Assembly (NCBI RefSeq): GCF_003696265.1
Contig: NZ_RFFH01000004.1
Span: forward strand, 434,001-498,000
DNA length: 64,000 nt
Reading direction: 5' to 3'
Source: Nocardia stercoris
GTDB lineage: Bacteria; Actinomycetota; Actinomycetes; Mycobacteriales; Mycobacteriaceae
The notes under the pieces were generated by a model that worked only from the letters and a program-made list of their open reading frames with translations, ran no database searches and was not told the origin of the DNA. Each line of letters begins with the position of its first letter. Position 1 is the first letter of the stretch. Made by a program: the position numbers and the translations under genes. This document shows positions 1 to 7,782 of the stretch, one piece after another.

Positions 1-283
1 ACTCCCGCGTGTACGGCAGGCGGATCACTCCGAATCTGGTCCACCGCAACACCATTCGGATGAGCGCGGCTACGGCCAGCCCGATCGATACTACGACCGC
101 GGTAAGGATCGCCTGCGCCGACGGGGTGCGCGGCAGCAAACCGGGGGACAGCGAGATCGCGGTCCCGCCCGCCACTGCCACGCTCGTCCCTACGCGTGGC
201 ACGTCGAACCGCTTCCACCGCAACAGCCTTCGAGATCGAGCGCCGAGTCCGGCTGATGCTGTGATCCGATCGGTCCCGGTCAC
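1..283 (-). CDS. Membrane alpha/beta-hydrolase, N-terminal part (cut by window edge)
   Basis: Only the first 94 codons lie in the window; the gene continues to the left. It begins at a GTG whose first bases overlap the TGA of the upstream phospholipase-like gene (GTGA), so the two are probably translated together. The visible part has a basic cytoplasmic start, then a hydrophobic stretch containing the motif SLSPGLLPRTPSAQ (about residues 45-58) and a second membrane segment (about 58-80). A 'LxPSLLPR' motif followed by membrane helices is typical of the N-terminal domain of the actinobacterial alpha/beta-hydrolase family 9 (Abhydrolase_9_N), whose catalytic part follows later. The catalytic region is not visible, so the family call rests on this motif and the helices. 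Confidence 0.6.
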   Translation of the reverse strand, partial: MTGTDRITASAGLGARSRRLLRWKRFDVPRVGTSVAVAGGTAISLSPGLLPRTPSAQAILTAVVVSIGLAVAALIRMVLRWTRFGVIRLPYTRE

Positions 284-1287
284 AGCGTCACTACCGAGTC
301 GCCGAAGCCACCGTGGTGGCCGTGCGTTGGGTCGCCGTGCGTTGGGTCGCCGGCGCGTTGGTGGCCGTGCGATGTGGCGCCGCCGCGTTGGTGGCCGTGC
401 GATGTGGCGCCGCCACGCTGGTGGCCGTGTGATGTGACGCCGACGCGCTGGTGGCCGTGCAATGTGACGCCGCCGCGCTGGTCGTGGTGTGTTGCGCCGC
501 TGCCGCGCTGGTCACTGTTCGATGTGACGCCGCCGCCCCGGCCTCCGCTCGGTGCGATCCAGGCACGACGGGCGCGGCGGCGCCGGACGAGAACCGTTGT
601 GGCCATGCCCAGTCCGGCGACCACGCCGCCACCCGCGAGCAGCATGGCGGCGGGTGAGGGGAGACCGTCGACGGATTGGAAGAAGGGCTCGTACCCCGGG
701 TTCCCGTAGCCCTGACGGGCGGAGTTCAGGTCCACGGCGGTGGCCGCCGCACCCGCCATCACCTGGCAGCGCGCGCGAGAGAGCAGGCCGGCTCGGGCTT
801 CGCAGGCGGCGTGCATGCGCCGCGCCAAGGCGGCGTCGGCGGCCTGCCGGGCCCAAGGACCGAGGGGCTGCCCGTGCGCGGTCGCGTACCGCAACAGGTC
901 GTAGCCGAGATCGTGTGCGTCGCAAGCGAGATCGAACTCGCGGGGCAGCGGGAAGGGGGAGGAGCAGCCGCCGTCGGGGTCGACCAGAATCCCCTGCTCG
1001 AGCATCGGCCGATACCCGAACTCCCGCACGAAGTCCTCGGGAACGACACTCGGATCCGGTTGGGCGGAAATCGATTCCAGGATCGCGGCGCGCGCGGCCG
1101 CATTCTCGGCCGTGGGTGGTCCGCTGGTCGCGGCGTCCACGCCGGGAGCGAAGACCAGCCCCGCCGCGCAGGTCACGGTCAGGGCGGCGACAGTCGCACC
1201 GAACCGCCCGACCCGGCGCCCGGGTGACCGGCCGGCGCGTCGATAGGTGTCGATGTGTGCGGTGTCCGCGGTGGCTTGCGCTCTCAT
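280..1287 (-). CDS. Phospholipase A2-like secreted/membrane-anchored protein with His-rich tail
   Basis: 335 residues. An N-terminal signal or anchor helix (about 29-52, ending near VDA) precedes a domain with CSSPFPLPREFDLACDAHDL (108-127). The Cys-Asp-x-His-Asp arrangement (C122, H125, D126) with further cysteines at 108, 162 and 174 is that of the small prokaryotic phospholipase A2 fold, which hydrolyses phospholipids outside the membrane. A second helix (about 211-235) is followed by RRRRARR, so the C-terminus should lie in the cytoplasm. The tail (about 250-325) consists of ten-residue repeats of the type GGATSHGHQR and ends in a His/Asp/Gly-rich stretch. The fold assignment is good; enzymatic activity and the topology of the tail are inferred. 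The downstream gene overlaps by 4 bp. Confidence 0.7.
   Translation of the reverse strand: MRAQATADTAHIDTYRRAGRSPGRRVGRFGATVAALTVTCAAGLVFAPGVDAATSGPPTAENAAARAAILESISAQPDPSVVPEDFVREFGYRPMLEQGILVDPDGGCSSPFPLPREFDLACDAHDLGYDLLRYATAHGQPLGPWARQAADAALARRMHAACEARAGLLSRARCQVMAGAAATAVDLNSARQGYGNPGYEPFFQSVDGLPSPAAMLLAGGGVVAGLGMATTVLVRRRRARRAWIAPSGGRGGGVTSNSDQRGSGATHHDQRGGVTLHGHQRVGVTSHGHQRGGATSHGHQRGGATSHGHQRAGDPTHGDPTHGHHGGFGDSVVTL
355..534 (-). repeat. Six tandem 30-bp units in the phospholipase-like gene
   Basis: Six in-frame 30-bp units encode residues 252-311 of the phospholipase-like protein. The consensus decapeptide is GGATSHGHQR; the two units at the 3' end of the coding strand are identical in protein sequence and the first two are the most diverged. 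Just beyond them is a shorter His/Asp duplication (DPTHGDPTHGHH). Confidence 0.8.
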
Positions 1288-1454
1288 GGTCGTGACGCTA
1301 GGAATCCGGCCTCGACCGGGACGTCGGCCTACAGGAGGGTTCCGCCGTGGGCGGGACGGGGGAGGAGCGTGCGGAGGCCGTACCCGGGTAGGGGGTGCAA
1401 GATCACTCCGGGGTACGAGTCGCCGGGCGGGGCGCAGACTCTACCGTCGAGGGC

Positions 1455-2636
1455 ATGGTCGGACAGATGACTGGTCAGCGACGTACGGCGCGTTCGCGGC
1501 AGATAGTGGACGGATTCACGGTCCTGCTGGCGCTGATCCTCCTCGCGGTGGCGTGGCCCACGCTGCACCTCACACACAAGGTGCCGCCGGCGGCAGCGCC
1601 GTTCATCGCCGGATTCGCGGCCTTCCCGATCCTGCTGGTGCGGGTGAATCCGCAGCTGGGTTGGGCGGTTTCGGCCGGATCGGCGCTGCTGATCGCGCTC
1701 GCGGTGCCGAACCAGCCGGGGAACACGTTGCCGTTCCAGGTGGTGCACATCGTGGCTCTGTTCGCGCTGGTGCTCGCGGTCACCGTGTTCGCGCCCGTGC
1801 GGACGGTGGCCGTGGTCTGGGTGACCACCGCGCTGCTGATGGCCACCACCATGGCCAGGACCGGGGACAGTTTCGCCGAATCGGGCTTCGGCTGGCCGCT
1901 GGCCGTCACCGGTCTGGTGGCGTTCGGTCTGCTCGTCCGGTGGGTCGCGCTGTCGCGGCGGGCGCTGCAACGGTCCGAGGAGGAAACCGAGCTGGAACGG
2001 GCCCGCCGCGCGATCCTGGAGGAGAAGGCCCGCATCGCCCGCGACCTGCACGATGTGGTCGCCCACCACATGTCGATGGTGGTGGTCCAGGCTCAGACTG
2101 CGCCCTACCGCATCGACGGCCTGTCCGCCGACGCGCGCGCCGAGTTCGAATCCATCGGGAGCGGTGCGCGGGCCGCGCTCAACGAAGTCCGCGGCCTGTT
2201 GGGCGTGCTGCGCAGCGACGGCGAGCTCCCCGAGCACGCTCCGCAACCCCGCGCCGCCGATGTACCCGGCCTCCTTGACGCGGCCCAGCGGGCCGGCGTT
2301 CCCCTGATCCGGTCCGTCGACGGTGCCCTCGATGCCGTCCCGGAAACCACCGGCTTGGCCCTCTACCGGATCGTGCAGGAATCGCTGGCCAATGCCGCCC
2401 GCCACGCACCCGGTGCGCCCGTGGAGGTCCGGATCGCCGTCGGCCCGGATCTCACCGTGTCCATCGCCAACGACCGTTCCACCGCCGCCCGCCCGAGTGA
2501 CCAGCCGAGCACCGCCGGCACCGGCATCACCGGCATGCAAGCCCGGGCCGCCGCGGTCGGCGGTGTCCTCACCGCCACGCCCCGCCCCGACGGCGGCTTC
2601 CACGTCCTGGCCCGGCTTCCCCTCGCCCCCGCCTGA
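1455..2636 (+). CDS. Two-component sensor histidine kinase, NarL/DesK class
   Basis: 393 residues from this ATG (an ATG four codons later is also possible). Five to six N-terminal hydrophobic segments (about 20-165) form an integral-membrane input domain without a large extracellular loop. The phosphoacceptor region ARDLHDVVAHHMSMV with H199 is the HisKA_3 dimerisation/phosphotransfer motif, and the HATPase part shows VQESLANAARHA (N-box) and GTGITGMQARAAAVGG (G-box). The kinase should autophosphorylate on H199 and pass phosphate to the response regulator 46 bp downstream. The signal is unknown. It is divergent from the phospholipase-like gene, with 167 bp between starts. Confidence 0.92.
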   Translation: MVGQMTGQRRTARSRQIVDGFTVLLALILLAVAWPTLHLTHKVPPAAAPFIAGFAAFPILLVRVNPQLGWAVSAGSALLIALAVPNQPGNTLPFQVVHIVALFALVLAVTVFAPVRTVAVVWVTTALLMATTMARTGDSFAESGFGWPLAVTGLVAFGLLVRWVALSRRALQRSEEETELERARRAILEEKARIARDLHDVVAHHMSMVVVQAQTAPYRIDGLSADARAEFESIGSGARAALNEVRGLLGVLRSDGELPEHAPQPRAADVPGLLDAAQRAGVPLIRSVDGALDAVPETTGLALYRIVQESLANAARHAPGAPVEVRIAVGPDLTVSIANDRSTAARPSDQPSTAGTGITGMQARAAAVGGVLTATPRPDGGFHVLARLPLAPA

Positions 2637-2682
2637 TCCCGAGGCGGCATGGCAGACTCGGGGACGTGGGTGAGGTGCGATC

Positions 2683-3342
2683 GTGTCGATAACCGTTCTG
2701 ATCGCCGACGATCAGGCGATGGTGCGCCAGGGGTTCGGGGCGCTGCTGGGCGCGCAGCCGGACATCAGTGTCGTCGGCGACGCCGCGGACGGGAAAGCCG
2801 CTGTGGCCGAAGCTAAACGACTGCGTCCGGACGTCGTGCTGATGGATGTGCGCATGCCGGAGATGAACGGGCTGGACGCCGCCCGCGCGATTCTGTCGGC
2901 CGGGCTCGAACCCCCGGTGCGGGTGCTCATGCTCACCACCTTCGATATCGACGATTACGTCTACGAGGCACTGGGCGCCGGCGCGAGCGGATTCCTGCTC
3001 AAGGACGCGCCCGCGGAGGAGCTGGTGCGCGCGGTCCGGGTGGTCGCCGCCGGTGACGCGCTGCTCGCGCCGACCGTGACCCGCCGGCTCATCGCCGACG
3101 TGACCCGGCGCCGGACCCGGCGCGCGCCCGCCCCGCGGCTCGAGGTGCTGACACCGCGGGAGCGTGAAGTGCTGGAACTGGTGGCGCGCGGCATGTCCAA
3201 CGCCGAGATCGCCGAAAGTCTGTTCGTCGCAGAACAAACCGTGAAGACGCATGTGTCGAAGGTGTTCACCAAACTGAATCTGCGGGATCGGGCGCAGGCG
3301 GTGGTGCTGGCGTACGAATCCGGACTGGTCACCCCGGGCTGA
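2683..3342 (+). CDS. Two-component response regulator, NarL/LuxR type
   Basis: 219 residues, GTG start. The receiver domain (1-120) has the acidic pair DD (9-10), phosphoacceptor D55 in LMDVRMPEMNG and the conserved Lys in LLKDAP. The C-terminal LuxR HTH (about 150-210) reads LTPREREVLELVARGMSNAE, then the recognition helix TVKTHVSKVFTKL. It lies directly behind the HisKA_3 kinase and is its evident partner; together they are a standard actinobacterial pair. Target genes cannot be read from the sequence; the divergent phospholipase-like gene is one candidate. Confidence 0.93.
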   Translation: MSITVLIADDQAMVRQGFGALLGAQPDISVVGDAADGKAAVAEAKRLRPDVVLMDVRMPEMNGLDAARAILSAGLEPPVRVLMLTTFDIDDYVYEALGAGASGFLLKDAPAEELVRAVRVVAAGDALLAPTVTRRLIADVTRRRTRRAPAPRLEVLTPREREVLELVARGMSNAEIAESLFVAEQTVKTHVSKVFTKLNLRDRAQAVVLAYESGLVTPG

Positions 3343-3387
3343 TCGCACCGCAGCCGGACGGCGCCGGGCGACAGTGTCGACCTGCCC

Positions 3388-4824
3388 TCACGGTCCCGGC
3401 AGGACGCCGGGCTGGTTCGTACTGCCGTCGTCGCCGGGGATGGGTCCGGTGATACCCGGCTGGCCACCAGGATCGGTGAGCCCGGGATCCGACGGGACGG
3501 GACCGGGAGGCGGCGCCGGGATGGGCGGGGGAGGCACGACGGACGGTGCCGGGGGTTGTGCCACAGCGGTATCCGTCGGCGGTGGAGGCGCGGTCGACGT
3601 GGCCGGGGGATGAGTCACGCCGGTGTCGGGCGCCGGGGCGGCCGGTGGAACCGTGGTGTTGTTCGCCGGCGGCGGTGGCGCGTCCGCGGGGGGATGGGTC
3701 ATCCCGGGATCCGGTAGCGAGGGTGTGCCGGGCGAGATGCCGGTGGTGGCGGGACTGTGGGTGGCACCGGTATCGGGTGCCACCGGCGTGGACGCCGTCG
3801 GGGGCGGTGCGGTGCCGGTATCGGGCGGTGTTGCCGAGTGTGGTGGCAGTGTGGTCGGTGCCGTCGAGTTGTCTTGTGGCGGAACGGTTGACGGTGTGGG
3901 CGCGTCGGGTGGTGCCGAGGGCTGCGTAGTGCTGGTGTCGGGCGGTGTTGCCGAGTGCGGTGGCAGTGTCGTCGGTGTCGCTGAGTTGTCTTGCGGTGGA
4001 ACGGTTGACGGTGTGGGCGCGGCGGAGGTGTCCGGCGCCGGCGCGGTGGTCGTGGGTGGAAGCGTGGTGGTGGTCGTGGTGGAACCCGGTGTCGGGTCGG
4101 TTGGCACGGGGGCAGGTGTGGTGGCTGCCGGGGGCGGCGTCGGCGCCGGGGGCGGTGTGGTGTCGCCCGGTGCGGGCGCGCCGGGGGAGGGCGCCGCGGT
4201 GTTCGGTGGCAGGGCCGTCTTCGCGGGCGCGGAAGTTGTTGCGGCACCGGGTGTTCCAGGAGCAGCGGGGCGTGCGGGTAGGGCCGGTACGCCGGATCCC
4301 GCGGTGCTGTAGGTCGGCCGGTAGATGAGATTCATGGCCAGCAGGGCTTCTTCGCGCAGCGCTTCCTGGGCCTGCTGGGCGTCGAGGACGTGGGCGACCT
4401 CGAGCAGCCGGGCGATGGTGCCGATCGGACCGGAATCGCCCGGCGGCGGGACCGCGACCTTCACCGCTTCCGCGGCGGCGGCCAGCGCCCCCAGGCGGCC
4501 GGCGACGTCGAAACAGACCGTGGCGAGTTCGTCGACCGCGGCCGCCAGACTGCGGGAACTCGTGTGGGCCGCGTCCGCGGCGGCGCCGGTCCAGCCGGCC
4601 CCGTTGACGATCAGCTCGGCGCTGTTGCGGGTCGCGGTGAGCGTCGCGTCGACCGCGGTCGCGACCGCCAGCCAGGTCGCGGCGGTCTCGGCGACCAGGC
4701 CGGCGTCGATCTCCTGGGTACCCGCATAGATCTGCGGATGCGTCATGGACTCGAAATGCTCCATGGCACTGATGTATTCGGGATCGGTCCCCCCGGTGCC
4801 GCCCGGCTGGTCGACCGCGCTCAT
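3388..4824 (-). CDS. WXG/PPE-like type VII secretion substrate with Pro/Thr-rich tail
   Basis: 478 residues. Residues 1-170 are predicted helical and contain GAGWTGAAADAA (W78-T-G80), the WXG turn of type VII substrates, between long Ala-rich helices. Residues about 180-478 are almost entirely Pro, Thr, Ser, Ala, Asp and Gly, a low-complexity tail like an extended stalk or glycosylation substrate. It includes two near-identical 39-residue units (TVPPQDNS...TTLPPHSATPPDT). It is the last of three co-directional genes behind an EspG-like chaperone, 54 bp after the previous stop. No signal peptide is seen, which fits type VII export. I know no named orthologue; secretion is inferred from the motif and neighbours. 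Confidence 0.65.
   Translation of the reverse strand: MSAVDQPGGTGGTDPEYISAMEHFESMTHPQIYAGTQEIDAGLVAETAATWLAVATAVDATLTATRNSAELIVNGAGWTGAAADAAHTSSRSLAAAVDELATVCFDVAGRLGALAAAAEAVKVAVPPPGDSGPIGTIARLLEVAHVLDAQQAQEALREEALLAMNLIYRPTYSTAGSGVPALPARPAAPGTPGAATTSAPAKTALPPNTAAPSPGAPAPGDTTPPPAPTPPPAATTPAPVPTDPTPGSTTTTTTLPPTTTAPAPDTSAAPTPSTVPPQDNSATPTTLPPHSATPPDTSTTQPSAPPDAPTPSTVPPQDNSTAPTTLPPHSATPPDTGTAPPPTASTPVAPDTGATHSPATTGISPGTPSLPDPGMTHPPADAPPPPANNTTVPPAAPAPDTGVTHPPATSTAPPPPTDTAVAQPPAPSVVPPPPIPAPPPGPVPSDPGLTDPGGQPGITGPIPGDDGSTNQPGVLPGP
3824..4021 (-). repeat. 117-bp direct repeat in Pro/Thr-rich tail
   Basis: Two adjacent copies with 117-bp period (starting near 3824 and 3941) encode the repeated 39-residue unit of the WXG-like protein. 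They differ mainly at third codon positions, indicating a recent in-frame duplication kept under protein-level constraint. Confidence 0.75.
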
Positions 4825-4878
4825 CGGCCCGGCCGCGAGGTCGTGTTCATCGCCGCGGCTCCACGAACTCGGCCCGGC

Positions 4879-5259
4879 TCATCGGGCCAGCTCCGCGGTC
4901 TGGGCGCGCAACGCGGCCGCGTGCGCCGCGTCGGCCTCTTCCAGCAGTCCGGCGCAGCGCAGGTAGCCCTCCTGCATCAGATGGGAGGCGCTGATGAAGG
5001 AGTCCAGCAGGGCGGCGGCGTCGCGAGCCTTGCGGGCGAAGCCGGTGGCGAGCTGAGTGGCCGAGAAGAATCCGCCGAGCCCGTGCGGCTGCGGTCGGGA
5101 CACGGCTTCGAGGCGTTGCTGCAGGTCGCGTAGTTCCTCGGCCTGCCGGGTGTACAGGTCGGCGCAGCGGCGGGCGGCATCCGGGTCGATGGACACCGAA
5201 CCGCTGCGGGCGGCCTGCAGGAAGCGGGCGATATCGGCCCGGCTGCTGTCGGTCGTCAT
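4879..5259 (-). CDS. Small helical ESX-associated protein
   Basis: 126 residues. Almost entirely helical: helix 1 with DPDAARRCADLYTRQAEELR, a central turn HGLGGFFSA, then ATGFARKARDAAALLDSFIS and a final Ala/Leu-rich helix. This is the helix-turn-helix hairpin of WXG100-type proteins, although no W-x-G is present; the GLGGF turn takes its place. It is the middle gene between an EspG-like chaperone and a WXG substrate, preceded by a GGGGGG tract just upstream of its ATG. It probably forms a heterodimer with the downstream substrate, as EsxA/EsxB or PE/PPE pairs do; that partnership is inferred from position only. Confidence 0.6.
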   Translation of the reverse strand: MTTDSSRADIARFLQAARSGSVSIDPDAARRCADLYTRQAEELRDLQQRLEAVSRPQPHGLGGFFSATQLATGFARKARDAAALLDSFISASHLMQEGYLRCAGLLEEADAAHAAALRAQTAELAR

Positions 5260-5312
5260 ACGTGCCCCCCGCGATTGTCGGCTGTGCCACAGCGTATCGC
5301 GTCCCGAAGGTG

Positions 5313-5999
5313 TCAGCGGCCCAGCCGAGTGGTCAGGTGCCTTGCCAGCTGTTGGGCGGTGGTCGGCGCCACGTGGACGTCGCGCCCGGCCCGGATCAGG
5401 TAGCGCCCGTCGCCCTCGACATCGATCCACGCGTAGTGGGCGGGCGGCTCCGGATCTTCGGTGTCGAGCCCGGTTTCGACCCGCACATGCCCCTCGGCGG
5501 TATGCGGCCGCAACAGCAGCCGGCGGATCCGCGGTGCGGTGGGACTGTTCGAGGGCGCGTCGTCGCGGACGGCGCCGGCCGGTGCCGAGTGCGCCGGTTC
5601 CGCGCCGGCCGGGGTGTCCGGCAGCAGCGCCACGATCCGGGCGCCCAGCCGGTTGGTGTGCCCGATCGAAATATCCACTCGCCCAACGGTATTCGGCTCC
5701 TGCACGGCCAGCACCGCGTGATCGTGGACCACGGCGCCCAGCGCGCGGATCTCACTGCCCGGGGTGTGGCCGCCGCCGACCGTCACGATCCGGCTCGCCG
5801 GCCGCGCCAGAATGCGCAGGCAGGCACTGAGATCCGGGTCGGCACCGGCCGGCAGCCGGGCCGCGAGCGTGCGGCGCAGTGCCGCGGCATCCTCGGCCGT
5901 GCGCGGACTTTCGCGGATACGCAGCGGAAACGGGTGCCGATCCAGCTCGTGGCCGCGCCAGACGTGGGCGAATTCGTCCGGTGTGAAAGACCAACTCAC
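5313..5999 (-). CDS. EspG-family ESX secretion chaperone
   Basis: 228 residues. The start chosen is the GTG giving VSWSFTPDEFAHVWRG, because an AAGGGTG ribosome-binding site lies about 8 nt upstream; a GTG four codons earlier is open too. The N-terminus (WxFTPxEFxxVW), the central DPDLSACLRILARPA and the C-terminal YAWIDVEGDGRYLIRAG pattern match the EspG family (ESX secretion-associated protein). These cytosolic chaperones bind PE/PPE or related substrates and deliver them to the type VII export ATPase. It heads a three-gene set with two WXG-like proteins, 53 bp before the next gene. No EccC or EccD is present here, so export must use an ESX system encoded elsewhere. Confidence 0.75.
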   Translation of the reverse strand: MSWSFTPDEFAHVWRGHELDRHPFPLRIRESPRTAEDAAALRRTLAARLPAGADPDLSACLRILARPASRIVTVGGGHTPGSEIRALGAVVHDHAVLAVQEPNTVGRVDISIGHTNRLGARIVALLPDTPAGAEPAHSAPAGAVRDDAPSNSPTAPRIRRLLLRPHTAEGHVRVETGLDTEDPEPPAHYAWIDVEGDGRYLIRAGRDVHVAPTTAQQLARHLTTRLGR

Positions 6000-6266
6000 G
6001 CCGACAATCACCCTTCACCGTTCTCGCCGATGTCGGCCAGCGTAACCGGAATTCGCACCGAAGGTCACCACAAGGCCATGGAAAGGGCAGTGGGCGGGAC
6101 TCACGAACCGTGCATGCTGGAGCTTGCACCCGGTGTCGCCTCCGCGCCCCCTTTCGCAGAATGCGGCACGCCGGATCCGGTGCGGTCTGCCCTTGCCGCC
6201 CCGGGCTCGCGATCCGGCGCACCGTGGCGACTCCGGGTGCACTCGATCGTCGTCGTGGAGGTACTC

Positions 6267-6725
6267 ATGTTCGTACCGCAATCGGACGCCGGCGACTCGT
6301 GGCGGACCACCGGAACCGACCCGGCCCGATTCGACGGTGTCCGCCCGAAGCTGCCGGACTGGCACGAGCTGCTGGCCGCGTTCTGCGGCCGGCTGGGCGA
6401 TCGTCCCGGCGACCATCCGGTGACCCGGGGCGCGCGCGGACTCGCCGATCTGCACTGGCAACGGCTGCATTCCGATCCCACCGAGATCGACCGCCACCGG
6501 CTCGACCACATCCACCGCATCGACGAATGGGTGGGCGCCAACCTGCGCCGCGCGGCCCCGAGATCGCTCGGCGCCGCCGTCGACACGATGGCCGCCGCGC
6601 AGGTGCGGGCGGTCTGGATGCTGCACAGCGCCGAGGACGTCGCCGACGAGCGCGTGCACACCGCATGGTTCCGGTTGGCCCGATTGGCCGGGCACTGGAC
6701 CGATCTGGCCCTGGAAGTCGCCTGA
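6267..6725 (+). CDS. DUF4254-type protein
   Basis: 152 residues, ATG preceded by GTGGAGG at about 5 nt. The sequence is mostly helical. The core HPVTRGARGLADLHWQRL followed by DRHRLDHIHRIDEWV resembles the actinobacterial DUF4254 family, where a conserved His/Arg-x-x-Ile-Asp-x-Trp-Val helix recurs. The function is unknown. It stands alone in its orientation and its stop codon lies inside a strong hairpin shared with the convergent LigD-type gene. The 267 bp upstream, divergent from espG, must hold both promoters; I could not pick clear boxes. Confidence 0.5.
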   Translation: MFVPQSDAGDSWRTTGTDPARFDGVRPKLPDWHELLAAFCGRLGDRPGDHPVTRGARGLADLHWQRLHSDPTEIDRHRLDHIHRIDEWVGANLRRAAPRSLGAAVDTMAAAQVRAVWMLHSAEDVADERVHTAWFRLARLAGHWTDLALEVA

Positions 6726-6752
6726 GCCCCGGCCTGATCGGGGGCAGGCGAC
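6717..6752. terminator. Hairpin terminator between convergent genes
   Basis: GTCGCCTG (6717-6724) pairs perfectly with CAGGCGAC (6745-6752), and the adjoining CCCC and GGGG extend the stem. The left arm includes the TGA of the DUF4254 gene. No T-run follows, as usual in high-GC actinobacteria. It probably serves both converging genes. Confidence 0.65.
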
Positions 6753-6783
6753 GAGCCGCTGCTCGACCTCGGTGTGGTACCCG

Positions 6784-7782
6784 CTAGTCCGGGTCTTCCG
6801 GCAGATCCAGATCGACCGGAACATCGTCGCGGTCGGCCCATTCGAGCAGCGGGGCGATGTCGAAGACCGCGGCGTCGATGCCGGCCTGCAGGTCGCCGAG
6901 GGCGGCGTACCGGCCGGGGACGGTTTCGATGGTGAAATCGCGCGGATGGATGTCATCGATCTCATCCCAGCGCACCGGGGTGGAGACCGTCGCCGCCTCG
7001 ATGCCGCGGACCGAGTACGCGGCCGCGATGGTGTGGTCGCGCGCGTTCTGGTTGTAGTCGACAAACAGCGCGGCGGGGTCACGGTCGCGCCGCCACCAGG
7101 CGGTGGTGACATCCGCGGGCGCCCGGCGCTCCACCTCCCGGGCGAAGGCCAGCGCCGCGCGGCGCAGCTCCGCGAAACCGTATTCCGGCGCGATCCGGAC
7201 GTAGACGTGTAATCCCTTGCCGCCGGACGTCTTCGGCCAGCCGACCGCGCCGAGCTCGTCGAGCACCTCGTGTACGACACCGGCCACCCGCTGCACGCGC
7301 GGCCAGGGACAGTCGGGCATCGGGTCGAGATCGATCCGCCACTCGTCGGGTCGCTCGATGTCGAACCGCCGCGAATTCCAGGGATGGAACTCGACGGTCG
7401 ACATCTGCACGGCCCAGATCACGTCGGCGAGCTTCTCGACGCACAGCTCGTCGGCGGTGCGCCCGTAGCGCGGGAAGTAGACGTTCACGGTGGGCACCCA
7501 GTCCGGCGCGCCGCGCGGGAGCCGCTTCTGGTGCACCTTCCCGCCCGGCAGTCCCTTCGGGAAGCGGTGCATCATGCACGGCCGGTCGCGCAGCGCGTTC
7601 ACGATGCCGTCGCCGACGCTCAGGTAGTACTGCGCCAGGTCGAGTTTCGTCGCCCCGAGCTCCGGGAAGTACACCCGGTCCGGGTTCGAGATGCGTACGG
7701 TGTGCTCGCCGACGGTCAGTTCGACCGCGGGCGAGGTGGATTTGCCCGCCACCCGATCGAGGTTAGCGGCAGGTGCCGACAT
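6784..7782 (-). CDS. Stand-alone LigD polymerase-domain protein
   Basis: 332 residues from ATG (MSAPAANLD); an ATG five codons upstream is possible. The sequence follows the archaeo-eukaryotic primase-like polymerase domain of LigD: SNPDRVYFPELGATKLDLAQ, then HRFPKGLPGG, TVEFHPWNSR, the catalytic DxD in WRIDLDPMP, and the binding-site SGGKGLHVYV. This domain adds nucleotides, often ribonucleotides, at ends during Ku-dependent non-homologous end joining. No ligase or nuclease domain and no ku gene are in the window, so it resembles the separate LigD-Pol proteins of mycobacteria. Its start lies inside the 3' end of the upstream MerR gene (20-bp overlap), so the two may share a transcript. Confidence 0.85.
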   Translation of the reverse strand: MSAPAANLDRVAGKSTSPAVELTVGEHTVRISNPDRVYFPELGATKLDLAQYYLSVGDGIVNALRDRPCMMHRFPKGLPGGKVHQKRLPRGAPDWVPTVNVYFPRYGRTADELCVEKLADVIWAVQMSTVEFHPWNSRRFDIERPDEWRIDLDPMPDCPWPRVQRVAGVVHEVLDELGAVGWPKTSGGKGLHVYVRIAPEYGFAELRRAALAFAREVERRAPADVTTAWWRRDRDPAALFVDYNQNARDHTIAAAYSVRGIEAATVSTPVRWDEIDDIHPRDFTIETVPGRYAALGDLQAGIDAAVFDIAPLLEWADRDDVPVDLDLPEDPD

